Of a DNA stretch of 64,000 bases, positions 1 to 11,878 are shown piece by piece; the stretch's first letter is position 1; each line of letters starts with the position of its first letter. The notes under the pieces were generated by a model. The model saw only the letters and a program-made list of their open reading frames with translations, was not told the origin of the DNA and did no database searches. A program made the position numbers and the translations under genes. Source of the stretch: Russula earlei (lineage: Eukaryota > Basidiomycota > Agaricomycetes > Russulales > Russulaceae); NCBI GenBank assembly GCA_025769875.1, contig JAGFNK010000041.1:62001-126000 (forward strand). Direction: 5' to 3'.

Positions 1-123
1 GTGGCTCCTCAAGGCAATTCCCATAAACCCCGCAATTGTTTTCAAACACAGAATAATAATTACACACACAATGTCAACTTTCATAATGGTGGTTTCAGGA
101 GTTATGGACAACAAAATAAATAA
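1..123 (+). CDS. Partial Asn/Gln-rich open frame cut by the window start
   Basis: A reading frame is open from the first base to a TAA at 121-123. The peptide is rich in Asn, Gln, His and Gly, as in the low-complexity tails of proteins encoded by fungal transposons. No start is visible and no family is recognised. It lies just left of the MULE remnant and may be the end of another element. It could also be a chance frame, since 40 codons is short. Confidence 0.2.
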   Translation: MAPQGNSHKPRNCFQTQNNNYTHNVNFHNGGFRSYGQQNK

Positions 124-344
124 TATTTAAACTAATCTAAGGGCTTGATTATGATGCTGAGAAGGCCAGCGCTGCCACACTTGGGGTGGGCGGTGTGAAG
201 GCGCCTGTGGGCAATGATGAGGGGAGGGCATACACTGTGGCTGGGCCAAGGGAGGGAGCAGTTGCAGGGGCACACATGCCTGAGAACACACAGCTTGGGC
301 CCACACATGGGCCTATGACAGAGAGGGCATCGGATTTGGCATGC

Positions 345-2859
345 TTACCCTAAGCATTCCCCCCCAGCATACAGGTCGCTGTGAATGCGATGGCACTTGC
401 CCTTGGCAGTGCCAATACTCTTCTCCATCAACCCACACTTGTCAGGGAGGCACTTCTGCTTTGGGGCCCATTTGATTCCCATATGGTTGGCGGTCTCTGT
501 CCAAGTGTTTTGATTGGGTGTGATCGTGGCCTTTTCAGGTAAAGTGCTCTGATACTGAGTAGATGTGATCGCAGTGGTTAGGCTATACTTTGCTGACCAG
601 TAGGCTTCAACAATGGCTGGGGTTGCCATTGCTGGTTCCATCAGGCTGATTGATAAGCAACTGTGATAGGCAACTGATATCTTTTGTGAGTGTTTGAATG
701 GATTCCTCTGGTCTTGGAATGCCAGTGTGTGCATGGGTAATTGAGGACTGTGCTATGAGGCACTTAGGCTTATAATCTGGGAATGTGGTGGGGAAATGGT
801 GTTGGATAGTGGCTATGTGCTTGCAAAACTGTACCCTTGGGAAGTTGGGGCAATCACATATCAATTGACTAGATCGACAACAAAGAATTTACCCTGTTGA
901 GAAGCTGATGCAACATAGAAGCAGTTGTCACATCAAATTTCTCAATTGAATCTCGGGAAATGCTATTGGCTATTTCCAGGATTTCATGCCACTGTTTCTT
1001 AGCCAGATCAGGGCCCACCAGCCTGACAGCTTGTTGCATGCTCTCATTTTGGTAATGAGGCTCCATACCATTCACTAGTGTGTGAATAATATGGTCAATC
1101 CTCCAATTCCACTTCCCATCAAGCCAATGTGTTTTTAATACATGATGATATCTAAATTAAATTAATAATTAGATCTGGCCATGTCAAATTGATAACATAT
1201 GCTTCAAGTAACATATTGGTGTCTCCCTCTGCAAAAATTGTCCTGCTTTTTTGGATGACTTTGGACCACAGATGGCTATAAGGCAACCATTTTGAAGCCA
1301 GGTAATGCACAAAGGATTGAGGGTTAGAGGGATCATTTGCAATATCATCCCAAAGCTTGAAGAATGTGGCCATATCCTCTGTATTCACCCAAGCTTTGAC
1401 CTTGTCCCACAGTGCTCGAAACTTGGTGGTAATGATGTGCAATCTCACCGTGTGGAGGACATGCCATGTGCAGAGGTACACTTGGCTCTGTGGGTACACA
1501 TCCTGAAGCGCTGCAATTTGTGCCTCATCATGATCTGTCATTATTACTGAGGGGCAGACAGTGGGACTCGCTTCCTTTACCCAGTTTACCAAAAAGGAAA
1601 TGATTTCTATGCTGCCATTTGAAGTGAGCATCTAGGCAACAGGAACACCTATAGGGAGTATGAGCACTCAGTGCCAAGATCTTGGATTCATTCTTATGCA
1701 CCATGCCCCCAATGGTCCCTAGTGATGATTGTAAATAGAAGCAGATTGACATATTGGGTTGTATTATGTGTCACTCGATACCGATAAATGAGTGGCCAAG
1801 GTGCTGGAACACATCCCATTGAAACTTGGTTTGGATGCAAAGGACAAAGCACCCTTTATGCAGCTTTGAAGTCTGGGGTGGTTCATCAAGCTTATCTTGA
1901 TAAAAGACTGATATCTTTTCAGCTCTGAGTCTATCAACCCACAGCCTCACAGAGATGGCATCTTCTTCATGCAAACAGATGCCCTCTTCATCTATCTGCT
2001 GGGCCAATTTCTGGATATCTGCAGGGTTAATGAATTTGTTGTGAGAATTGTCTGGTGCCACCTCTTGAATGCACTGCACTTTCAGATATCTGGCATGACA
2101 AAAACTAGATTGATTACATACAATTTCTCTAATGTCCACCTTAGCTGTTAACATGGATGCAATTTGATCCCATGCTCCATGCGATAGCCGAGTATACTTG
2201 ATATTGGCTAATCTGATTTCATGATTGTGCTCCGTGATATAGCGACCAAGGACTGCTGGCATGTCCGGATACAATTTGATCATGATCTGGCATCGGCATC
2301 CCATTTTCTTAGATTCAATCTTGCATTTCCACTCAGGTTTCTTTTTTACATATTTTGATTCCCCTCCAGACATCTGGCACAAACAAACATAGATGTGCCA
2401 CTCAGACCAGAGCAGCCCCTTGTTGGTTTGGGTCAAGGACACAACAAATTGAATGGCATGTGCTTCTTCCTCTTGCCAGTGCCACATGTCAAACTCAGCT
2501 AGACTACCCCTATTGATTGGGATAGTTGCCCTTTTTTGGTTGTAAGTGAAGCCACCCCACTTCCTAGAGGTGGCAGGAGTCTCCATGCCATCAGGAGGGA
2601 CATTCTGGGTGTTCTGGGATAAAGCAGCATGTGCCATTTGGTTGAGATCCACATTGAGATCCATGCAAAACATAGTGGGCAGGGCAGTCGGCGCAATGAT
2701 TGTCTCAGGCATGGCAGCAAGAATGTGTGATGTAGTGATTAGGATGACAGGAACTGGATAGCAGGAACTGGAAAGGTTACACTCCTCCCCTCTGTTTGTC
2801 CCATTCTCCCACAATTTCGACAACCACAATTTTGTTATCAAGTAATTTATTCTTATCAT
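345..2859 (-). mobile_element. MULE/FAR1-type transposase, degenerate or intron-split
   Basis: Minus-strand fragments of a Mutator-like (MULE) transposase. The first part (about 2859-1771) carries a FAR1-like DNA-binding region with spaced Cys and His residues (near KKMGCRCQIMIK and EHNHEIRLA). The middle part (about 1631-1152) fits the MULE transposase core, with an Asp in the TDHDEAQIAAL segment and a C-x-x-H pair in LCTWHVLH. The last part (about 864-607) has a SWIM zinc finger of the form C-x-C-x(n)-C-x-H. A C-terminal piece runs to about 345. The parts lie in different frames with stops between them, so the gene is either spliced or broken; decay seems more likely because splice signals are not consistent. 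Related fragments lie at 8689-9300, 11306-11735 and 21775-22045. Terminal inverted repeats were not found. Confidence 0.7.
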
Positions 2860-2877
2860 TAAATAATTATATTAATT

Positions 2878-3428
2878 TTATGGATTGTAATAATGTTCAA
2901 ACACCAATCTGCTGACAAAGTCTGATAGTCTGGATTTGGGTGTCACATTTTTGCGAAATTCCAAAGACTCCACCCAGCAAGCAGTCATGCACTGGCATAG
3001 AGGCAGGTGCTGGGTGGTCCATTGTGGTTGTGAGGTGCTGGGGTCTGTGTGGCACCTGCATTGGTGGGTTGGGGGGTTAGCATGACATGGGACAGATTTG
3101 GGGGTGTGTAGGTGCATACTGTGCAGGTATCTCACTTCTTGGGTCTTTGACACCCCTCTCCATCATCCTAGCAGCCTCAGATCCCATTTGAACAGGAAGA
3201 GCTGACTTTGAGGCACCAGCATCCATTTGGGTAGCATGAGTCAGATGTTCTCCAGTTGAGCCCAAGGAACATTGATGAAAAGAGATACGTGGGTGGGGGA
3301 GAAGGGGACCTAGATGACAACAGAGTTTGGCATTTAAAAATCAATGATACATAGAAATAAGCATACCTTTCATACTCCAGAAGAATGAAATCATTCAACC
3401 TGAGCTTCCTATAATTTTCTCCAGCCAA
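2878..3428 (-). other. Region upstream of the MULE remnant, no clear gene
   Basis: Short minus-strand frames lie just upstream of the FAR1-like part and could be leader exons of the same element or chance frames. Codon content is Ser/Cys/Pro-rich and matches no domain I know. Confidence 0.2.
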
Positions 3429-3442
3429 AGATGAATGGCATA

Positions 3443-3450
3443 GTTATTGA
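3443..3450. repeat. Left 8-base target-site duplication of the hAT element
   Basis: The octamer gttattga directly precedes the left terminus. The octamer gttatcga at 5603-5610 follows the right terminus and differs at one base. Eight-base duplications are the hallmark of hAT insertion. Confidence 0.8.
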
Positions 3451-3584
3451 TAGGGCTGTGCACTGTACCCATACCCATGTATGTACAGGTGTATGGGACC
3501 TATACCTGTCCTGTTCGCTGACTGCTGCAGAGTTTATATGGTACAGGCATGGGATGGGTATTACCCATTGAGACCTGTTAGTTG

Positions 3585-3640
3585 ACTACAAAGTACCTGT
3601 ATGACGGCCATTTATGGCCGTCATATGGGTACTTTGTAGT
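3585..3640. repeat. 56-base hairpin inside the hAT element
   Basis: Arms of about 27 bases, starting actacaaagtacc and ending ggtactttgtagt, flank a two-base loop around 3612. There is one tg/tg bulge. It lies about 135 bases inside the left terminus. Confidence 0.85.
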
Positions 3641-5282
3641 CTAGATTTGGAATATGTCTCTCTGGACCACATGTATTGCCAATGTCCCTCACTGATGAGA
3701 TAAACAGCTTTCACTGTCCAGCATCCAACACTCAATGTTCAGCCATCTATTGCAAATGATTTGTATGCTTCTATCTCTTAGTTGTATTGTTTTGTGAGTT
3801 CTCCTGAGTTTTAGGCTGGACATCCTGATCATCACTGGATTGCTTGTGGATCCTCAGGCACCGTTTAAAATGACAGGTGGTTTTCTGCTGTGACTGACAT
3901 TTCCTCTAAACCAACTATCATCTCTTGACTCTCTTCTCCCACTTGATTGCTCCCATCCAACAAAAAATGACTGTCAATATGATTGAGCTCTGCAAAATGC
4001 AATATGCCCAGGAGCTCATGGCACACACCAAATGCCAGTGGATGCTTGTGTGGCAAAGCACTCAAGCACAAGCATGGCTTCCCACCCCCCTTCAGTGGAT
4101 GTTGCTACCATCTCATGCACACTCAAAGTTCATGCCCAAGATCTACCACCAGACATGGGACAGCAGCAGCATCAGCAGTAAGTTTGTTTATTGGGGTCTG
4201 TGCACTGACCCTGGGTTGACTTTTTTTTTGCTTCCAGCAGCACTGGAGTGCTAGTGTGCCTCTGTCAATGCTGAGTCCTAGCACTGCCCCCAAGCAACCA
4301 CAATTGTACCACCCAAATTTCTTCAGGCATCACTGTATTTTGTGGTTGTTCATCCATCACAAGCTCCATCAGTCACACTGGACATTCATGTCTCAGCGAT
4401 GAATGCAGGTGGTCTGTAGGGCCAAGGGTTTCACCACATTCATCATGGGTGCCTGGCAATCCTCTATTCTGATGGGTCAGTTTGCTGTCAGCTGCTTTGG
4501 ATGGTTGAATAGCTCAAACTCAAATGCTCAAATGCTTACTTGATAGTTGTCTCATGAATGATGACTGCCCATGGTATCTTCAAGAGATCAAGCTGTGTCT
4601 ATCAAAGGATGATCCAGCCACACATGCAAGCACACCATGCCCTCTGCCTCTCACGTTCAACACACACTCCCTCTCCTCCACCTCCAATGACATTACCACT
4701 GAACGCCCAACACATGCGCCCAACACCCTCCTTTCTCCCACCACCATGTCACATGCAAACTCCTCCACACCCTCCACCTCTTGCCTCTGACATACACACC
4801 CACTCCTCCAACGATGCTACCATGCACCCACATGCTCACCTGCACCCACACCCACATGCCTGCCTGCCACTGCCTCATCAGTCAGGCAAAAGCCCCCAAT
4901 GCTCAAGAGCTGACTGACCACCCCTGCGTGGCATTTTGGCCATGCTGACTGGTGCCCACTTGTTGCTACCACCTACCATACCATTTCAAAGTTTTGTTTC
5001 ATTTTGTTTCATTTCACATGTTGCCTCAATGCCATGATCACATGTGTCCATACCCAATCCTCTCAGAATACATCTACCCTTGTTTCCTTTCTGTTCTCTT
5101 CCATGCATGCTAAAGGCTCCTCAGTGCAAAATCCATGAACCCAGAATGCTGCATGGATGTGGGAAATCATTGAAGCTGAGCAAGCATCTGATGAATCAGA
5201 CTCACATCCATGGCCTCTTTGGAGAAAATATAACAAAGGCAGGCCTGAGGTGTGAGTTTGTTCACAGCTTACTGTCCTCTCA

Positions 5283-5435
5283 GCTTCTGCAGTGGTTGTA
5301 GAGAGGGTTTTCTCTGGTGGCCAAGACACAATCTCTCTCCATCGCACTAGTTTGAAGGTGGAGACCATCAGGACCCTTATACTAGTCAAAAAGAAATTGC
5401 ACTTGCAACGAGAATGTGTCATATCAGTAGTTTAG
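5283..5435 (+). pseudogene. hAT transposase C-terminal dimerisation fragment
   Basis: This 50-residue frame ends in a stop. It contains VVERVFSGGQDTISLHRTSL followed by ETIRTLILVKKKL, matching the conserved end of fungal hAT transposases (family hAT dimerisation). It is the part that normally pairs two transposase subunits. The catalytic core upstream is not readable in one frame, so the gene is dead. Confidence 0.75.
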
Positions 5436-5945
5436 TTCCTAATATATGACCCATTACCCATAATACGGCCATTCAATACCCCATACCATCCCATTTGAGT
5501 TCACAGTAAGTTGATATATGGTATGGGGTCAGGACATGTAGACCTGTTTGGACCTGTCAAATATACAGCTGTACCCATAATACGGTACAGTGAACAGCCC
5601 TAGTTATCGAGCTGTGATTGAGAAACACCAGCCATAGAAATGGCCATCAGATGTCTATCTGTCTTTGCATCCCCCAGTGGCTATGTTTCTTTCAGTTTGA
5701 ATCAGCTGCATAAAAGAGCCATAAGATGTCAGGGTTAGTTTCAATGGTTAGGGTTAGTGTAAAACATTGAAGAAGCAGTTTCAAAGATCACAATGTCAAG
5801 GGTATTCAATTGCATCAAGAATAATGCAGAGTTATGCTGTAAGGTCACAATGGCACATGCCATTTTTAGCACCCTCAAGGTTGGCAGATGGTGCCTCTTG
5901 ACATGAGATTGATGGATTGTATGCTCTGTGGATGATCTATGTACT

Positions 5946-6329
5946 TCACTTGTTCTCATCTAAGATGAATTCATTGATGACTGTGATGAGCTGGCTGTCC
6001 CACTCTGCTCCCTGTTCCTCAGCCTCCAATAGCTCAGAATATTCCTGTAATTCTACCTCCTCAACTTGTGCTGAGTTCCATGCTACAAGATCAACAACCT
6101 TCTGGTGCCAGGCAAACTTCATAATCTGAAGCTCTTCAAATAATTTTGCACTGAGGGATGCACAATGATCATCCATGGTTTGCTTACTTGCTGAGAATAG
6201 CCACTCACATGGAACTGACAATGCCTGGCAGGGGAGGACATCAAGGGCTATGCGTGGGAGTGATGGATGCAATGCAGCATGATCCTGCAGCAGAAGGTTG
6301 TAAGTGTCAAGACACGTACTGCTGATCAC
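5946..6329 (-). pseudogene. Second hAT transposase remnant (dimerisation region)
   Basis: The frame contains the hAT signature around ALDVLPCQALSVPCEWLFSA followed by SKQTMDDHC and a downstream helical stretch. In active hAT transposases this segment reads P-S-E-R-x-F-S with a conserved Arg after Glu; here a Trp stands in that place, which fits decay. The opposite orientation and different subfamily of the neighbouring 3451-5602 element show that it comes from an independent insertion. No termini were found. Confidence 0.65.
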
Positions 6330-6539
6330 TAAGGACTCAGGAGCAGGTGGGCAAAGGTCGGAACAGATGATATGTGGTGTAAACAGCGTTGAACAAGAGG
6401 ACGAGCCAAACGACTAGAAGATACCAGATGGGGACTGGTATGTGTTGCAGAAGGCAGAGGCGAAGAGTAGAGGCCAGTGCAGTGAGGGGCTTTAAACAAG
6501 GCGGTCGTTGAAGAGTACCTTGAAGACGAGGGAGGACTT

Positions 6540-6880
6540 TAGACTGAGCGGTTGCAGGGGAGTACCCAGGAAGATGAGAGTATCACAAATGGACAGTCTG
6601 ACAACTGCCATACTTCATTGGGGCTTATATACAGTGTACAGGGTCGATTACAAAGAACTGGGACTATTCTAGACTCTTTGGTACCATCCAATAGGACTAC
6701 AGAGGCATAAACTCGCTTGTGTCAAGTTTCAGGCTTACTGAGCGCATTACTGATCATTGTGGAGCGATGACATCATTATGATGTCACTGTGGAGTGCTTA
6801 GTGAGCCTATGAGGTCACTGTGGAGTCGCTCAGTCAGTCATGATGTCATTGGAACCTTGATGACATCAGATGAGTTATGC
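6540..6880. repeat. LTR-like direct repeat, copy 1
   Basis: It shares ordered blocks with 7400-7760: a ggagta-ccagg start, 'aaatggacagtctg', a 'cttatatac' TATA-like stretch, and 'ttcaggcttact'. The spacing and the reversed TATA-like site suggest two diverged long terminal repeats in the same orientation about 0.9 kb apart. The boundaries are not defined. Short tandem units with 'tgtggag' and 'gatgtca' lie at 6760-6870. Confidence 0.35.
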
Positions 6881-7399
6881 AACAGTTTCTAAGAGTTTGT
6901 GCCACTGTTTCGGGTTCCTGGTGGCTGGGTGACCATGTGGCTGCCACGCGATGATTACCCAATTAGGAAATGGGTGCCTGGTCATGTTATAGTGCCTTTG
7001 CAATAGCGATATCTTGCACTGCAGGAGGGATAGCCCAGAAAACGGAAGGGAGTTGGTAATGCAAAATGAGAGAGGTCTCTCTTGAGTGAAATAGGACCAT
7101 CTACGGCCAGGACCTGGCCTTGGTTCATAACAGTAAGTAGATATGAAATTTAATTGAGCAAACTTACCTGCCACCATATGATAATGTCCATGTCTTTCAT
7201 TACATCTGCAGGTCAATCTTTGAGGTATCATCTAAGCTGACAAGACTCACTGTTGAATTATCCAGTTCAAGAGTGAGGGATAAGCTCAAAGATGAGTTGG
7301 TAGACATCCAAGACAGCGTGGGCAAGAAGTAATGTCCAGAGTAGTAACAAATACCAAAGAGGTATGGTTACCAGGAGCATCAAGCAGTTATGCAGGGAA

Positions 7400-7760
7400 G
7401 TGGCCAGAATGATCACAAGGGGATGGTCCTTAAAGGAGTATCCCAGGGGTGGAGAGTGCTGTAAACAAATGGACAGTCTGGAGACTGTCCAGTACTTTAT
7501 TGAGTGCTTATATACTACAAGGGAACTGCTAAATAAGGGATATGTCATAACCTTGTTATCAATCACAATAGGCAGACGAGTAAGGCACCCAGGGGTGCTT
7601 GGTAAGCTTGCTCAGTCATGCTTAGTAACCTGCTGAGTAAGGAGTGTTTCGGTGATGAGTAATAATTCTTGGAGTCCATGTGACCGTCGTGTGAACTTCA
7701 TGGGTTGTTTGCTGTACTTCAGGCTTACTAATACAGTTAGTAAACCTCATTGACTCTCTC
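7400..7760. repeat. LTR-like direct repeat, copy 2
   Basis: Diverged counterpart of 6540-6880 with the same order of short shared blocks. The roughly 0.5 kb between the two copies is too short for a gag-pol region, so this would be a heavily deleted element. Confidence 0.35.
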
Positions 7761-7819
7761 CTGGGAACCAGGGCATGTGGATCTCCACTTTAGGAGTCTC
7801 CAGGTCAAGTTTTCATGGC

Positions 7820-8095
7820 CATGAGCATTCGGTCTGGTTGGTTAGAGGTCCTGGGTTCAATCCTGGCAGTGGGCTATCTTTCAAGGCAACTTGGAGCTGA
7901 ACTTGGCACTGTCATCTTGTAAGTGTACAATGCTTGTTGCTTAATCCCCTTTCAACAGAAGGCCGTAGCTGGCTTCTGTAACAAGGGTCTTGGGTTCAAT
8001 CCTGTGTAATGGACTATTATGTGAGATATAACTGGAGTCAATCTTGGCACTGTTGTCTTGCTTGTCAATAGTTGTATGCATTCCTCATTAAGTCC
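7820..8095 (+). repeat. Two tandem tRNA-like SINE copies
   Basis: Two diverged copies about 140 bases apart each carry a near-consensus RNA polymerase III B box (ggttcaatcc at 7854-7863 and 7993-8002). Each is followed by matching downstream blocks ending in 'cttggcactgt', 'cttg' and 'aatcccctt' or 'aagtcccttt'. This layout fits a tRNA-derived SINE. No complete cloverleaf can be folded around either B box, so they are not tRNA genes. Confidence 0.45.
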
Positions 8096-8688
8096 CTTTG
8101 AAGTCCCATCAATAGAACAGACTCTTTGAGAGTGTTCATGACATGGCTGGCCTTGAAATCACATGCAAAAATGCAATGTGACATGACATGAGACTGACAC
8201 CTCAGCTCCCTTTCATCCCTTGCCACCTCCCTCTTGTTCCAGGCCATCCACCGACCACACACCACAAGCCACCTCATGTGCAACATCAAGACCTCAATTG
8301 CATTGCCCAGCCCTTGCCACCAACCACATGTGCATGCCATGCCTCTGCACACTAGATCCGTTCATGTCCAAAGTCTTTCATCATAGCCTCAACCACTGTC
8401 TTGACCAGTCTGGATTCTCTTTCATGCCTATCTCTCCCTTTCATGCCTTTCATCTCTAGTACCTTCTCTCCTGTATATAAACTGCTTAGCTGCAGAGTTA
8501 CAAAAGACAAAGAATAGGACCCCTCTTTGCAACCCACTCCTCTCTGTCTATGAAAAACAAGAAGCATCACCAGTTATGCAGACCACTTGCTCCACTCTCT
8601 CCCCCTCTCTTCTCTCTTACCTTGGACCAGTTGGCCTTACAATCTCACTTGTGTGTCCCTGGACTCACTACAGTGCTATGCATGACAT
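8096..8688. other. Unclassified CG-poor repeat-derived sequence
   Basis: Only short frames without recognisable domains are present. The base composition matches the neighbouring transposon remnants. Confidence 0.3.
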
Positions 8689-9300
8689 TCATGTGTAAGC
8701 AAGATCAGCAATTCCAATTTCATGGTCATGCTTGCTTGTGTATTGTCCAAGAATGGTAGGCATGTCCATGTAAGATTTGATGACTATTTGGCAACAGCAA
8801 CCCATCTTCTTGATCTCAGATCTCTGTGTGTGATCAGGGTGCTTCTTTACATAACACAAAGCTCTCCCAGATAGTTGGTGGGAACAGACAAAAACTTTTT
8901 TTGTCCATCCCTGCCCATGCTCAGTGCAGGATGTAATCAATTCAATTGCATGAGCAAGTTCTTCTTGCCTGCACCACACATCAAAATTGGCTGCTGTTGG
9001 CCATTCCATGGGGTATCTGCTGTGCTCCTGGTCATGATTAAAACCTCCCCTCTTTCCAGAATTGGCAATGATCTTTGAAGGGGCATGCCTGAACTTTAAA
9101 TGTTGTGTCACACAAGGGGCACTTGGGCCAGAAGTGGCAGATGGAGTGGATGGGGTGGATGATACACCAATCAATTGGAAACAGGATAATATTTGTTTTT
9201 GATTTGGTAGGGGGAAAAGGTAAGTAGTTATGTTACTGTTAACTCGCTTATATGTGTAATTTAATATGTGATTGAACCCTCGATTATCTTGCCAACCCAA
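8689..9300 (-). pseudogene. MULE/FAR1 transposase, N-terminal fragment
   Basis: The frame matches the FAR1-like part of the 345-2859 element: F-D-x-W-x-x-Q-E-E-x-A-H-A-I near the start, then KKMGCCCQIVIKSYMDMPT and a K-H-D-H-E-I segment. The catalytic core and the SWIM finger are missing. The right end (about 9080-9350) is a non-coding leader that is also found at 21775-22045. Confidence 0.65.
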
Positions 9301-11300
9301 TCACCTTTTATGGTAATTCTTGATCATCCAACCCACTGCTAAAAGTCAAAAGCTACTGTTCTCCTATGGGTGCATTTAGCAAACAATCCCCTACTCACAA
9401 GAAGAGCGGAGTTTGAACCTAAGTCCATTTACCAGTAAATGGACACCTTTGTTGACCAAACAATGAAGTCTTGTGACCCTGGATGTGTTTGGTCCTGTGA
9501 CTTGAGCATGCTCTGTGACTGAGGTGCTTGTGACTCATGTATTCCCTGTGACTGGGACTTGGATAGTGGTGCTGCTGTGCAGTGGTGGATATGATGGCCC
9601 TGGTGGGGTGAAGTGGCCTGAAGCCTTCTGATGCTGCTGTCTGACACACTCTTGATTGCATCAACTTTATGGAGTATGTCCCTCTGAGAGGGAGTTGGTG
9701 ACTGGGTATTGGAGAGAGCATGAACAAGGCCTTGGTGTGAGGATGATGACTTGGTCATTTCATTGAGGGTAAAGGTAGTTGTCATATGACATCATGGTGG
9801 TAAGGTGCTAAGAGGGGCAAGGAGCAATTTGTAACACCCACAAGGTCACCAGTGATCCTATCATTCTGTTTGTTAACAGCCACAGTTCTTACTTACTCTG
9901 TCTCATCTCCCATTCCTTGTCTCTTGATCACCTGATTATCCTCTATGTTTGCTACAGTATTTAAGGACCAGTAGCTACTGACTCAAGCAAGAGCATATTT
10001 AAGCATCATGCTTCAGGTACAACCTTGCTCTCAGTCTGTCTCTGCTTGCACCTGCCCTTAGATCAAGCCACATGAACACTGCATGCCTGTGGTTGTGCAC
10101 TACAATAGTGACTGTGTGCCTTCCCCAGTGTGGCACAACCTGTGGCATGACTTGTGGCAATTGATGATATGGTTGTATGTGCTATTACTGGGCTTCACAG
10201 CAACCATGTACCTACATCAAGATGGCACACCTTTGTACCTGCCAACCTGCCATGTGGGTACAGTTTTTTGACGGTTTGAAATTGTCCACCCAGACCCCAC
10301 CCACCTATACCCCTGACTCATACCTGTGCAGGTATTGTAACCCTTGCCATATGCTACTGTCATGGCTTGTATACTAAGAGCAGAGAGTAGGGACAACATC
10401 TGGTTGGCACTGGCAAGGATTTGGGATGGGATAAAATAGGAGGGCCTGGCATGTCTTATTAAATTTGAGAAAGGATTTTAATGCCTGCACTAGGCCCTCC
10501 CTCAAATCACACAGACAGCAGAAGCTGCATGCTTTTTGTGGTGGGTTCAATTACTATAAATGGCAATTGTGTTGGCAAGATAATTGGTGCTTCAATCATG
10601 CATTTAATGTAGAGACTTGACAGTTTAATGAGAGTGGGGAAATGATAGTTTTATTGAGTGGGTGCAGCATCCAAGGAAGGGCCTGCATGTTCACACATGT
10701 GAGAGTCACTGAATAAGTAATGATTGTGCTATCCAGGTATGAGCTCTATGAAATGTAAGGAAAGGGTAACTTAAAAGAACATACCTCAGTGACTCACATG
10801 CATGAGCAATCACTGAGGGAAGGTAAGTATTCTGTCTACTTGTATAAGTAGACAACAGGTGTGGATTCTACAAGTCCACAAACAAAGGGTATGCAAGGAA
10901 CAGAACAATGATCAAGCCAATGAACATCTAGACTAGTTAATTAGCCTAGGTATAAAGTTGTATAAATAACTAACTCCACTTGAAGTGGCTAAATGGTGCT
11001 GGGTATATGAATCAACTAAGGGGATCCCTCACTTGTTCTCATGTGTTTGCAATTGAGCTCACTTGCACTTGGGAATTTACAACATTTAAATGACACCAAA
11101 TTATTTGCTCAATTACTTATTCAATCACTTATTTATTAGGTATCGGACAGATAAATTACAATGATACAAAAAAGATTTTTAATTGTGTGTAGAGGGAACA
11201 GCAGCAGATGAGGCTGCTAGAATAGGCAGTGGTGTGAGTCTGAAGGGACCTGGTGCAAAGGAGGTGGTGGCATTGAAGGAAATGGAGGGAGGGGGGTTGA
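9301..11300. other. Repeat-derived stretch with no convincing gene
   Basis: Short frames exist (for example 9429-9785 minus, rich in Ser, Gln and His) but show no domain. From about 10,600 to 11,160 there are several small palindromes (tgtctactt...aagtagaca at 10837-10858; tgtgga...tccaca just after) and a TATA-like 'ggtataaagttgtataaata' near 10,950. This looks like part of a long terminal repeat whose ends cannot be placed. Confidence 0.3.
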
Positions 11301-11305
11301 GATGA

Positions 11306-11735
11306 TTATTCTGGGCAAATGTGCACACATTCATGGCACAGTGGCAGATATTGCATCAGGCTTGGCACATTCGCCCAATTGTTCACCCCCAGTGTATGGA
11401 TCACCATGAACATGGCATAGGGGCACTTTCCCTTAGCAACACCAATGCTCTGTGCTGTCAGTCCCTGCTTGTTGGGGAGACAGGTCCATTGTTTTGGGCC
11501 CCATTTGATGCCCATATGCTTGGCTGTCTCCATCCACATATTCCTTATCAGGTAAGACCTTGGAACCTTGAATTACATTAATTGCAGCTGCCAAACTGTA
11601 TCTGGTGGCCAACATGGCCTCAACAATCTCTGCTGATTGATTAGTATTCTCAAGCCTAGATGTGAGATTGCACAATAATGATATGATATCCTGTGAGAGA
11701 GATATGAGCCTCTGGATGTAGCCTGATATTGTCAT
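11306..11735 (-). pseudogene. MULE transposase, C-terminal fragment
   Basis: It encodes a segment with AKHMGIKWGPK and IGVAKGKC, matching ANHMGIKWAPK and IGTAKGKC in the last part of the 345-2859 transposase. Both lie at the 3' end of their element. The catalytic and DNA-binding parts are absent here, so this is a separate truncated copy. Confidence 0.55.
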
Positions 11736-11878
11736 TTTCCATTTTCTGCACCATGCAGCTTACAGCCTGGAGCAAGACAGATCAGTCTTGGCTGCCATCA
11801 GGTGACAACCTGAATATTGTGTACCTTGCAATTCATTAGGTTAGTGAACTCACATGTTAACAGATGAAATTTACTTAT

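Larger units (their letters stand above)
3451..5602 (+). mobile_element. hAT DNA transposon with terminal inverted repeats, inactive
   Basis: The left end begins tagggctgtgcactgtacc. The right end is its near-perfect inverted copy (ggtacagtgaacagcccta, ending at 5602). Both termini are flanked by 8-base duplications. The 2.15-kb length is short for an autonomous hAT element, which usually spans 3-4 kb. The transposase survives only as fragments on the plus strand, the clearest being the C-terminal dimerisation region at 5283-5435. The sub-terminal regions hold repeated motifs built on 'tatggtacagg' and 'cccatac', and a long hairpin at 3585-3640. The element is non-autonomous. The single TSD mismatch and decayed coding sequence suggest that the insertion is old but still delimitable. 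Confidence 0.85.

Noticed and set aside
4524..4917. Plus-strand His/Pro/Thr-rich frames inside the hAT element
   Set aside because: Low-complexity sequence without transposase motifs; probably a decayed linker.
7854..8002. tRNA genes suggested by the two B boxes
   Set aside because: No acceptor, D or anticodon stems can be formed around them.
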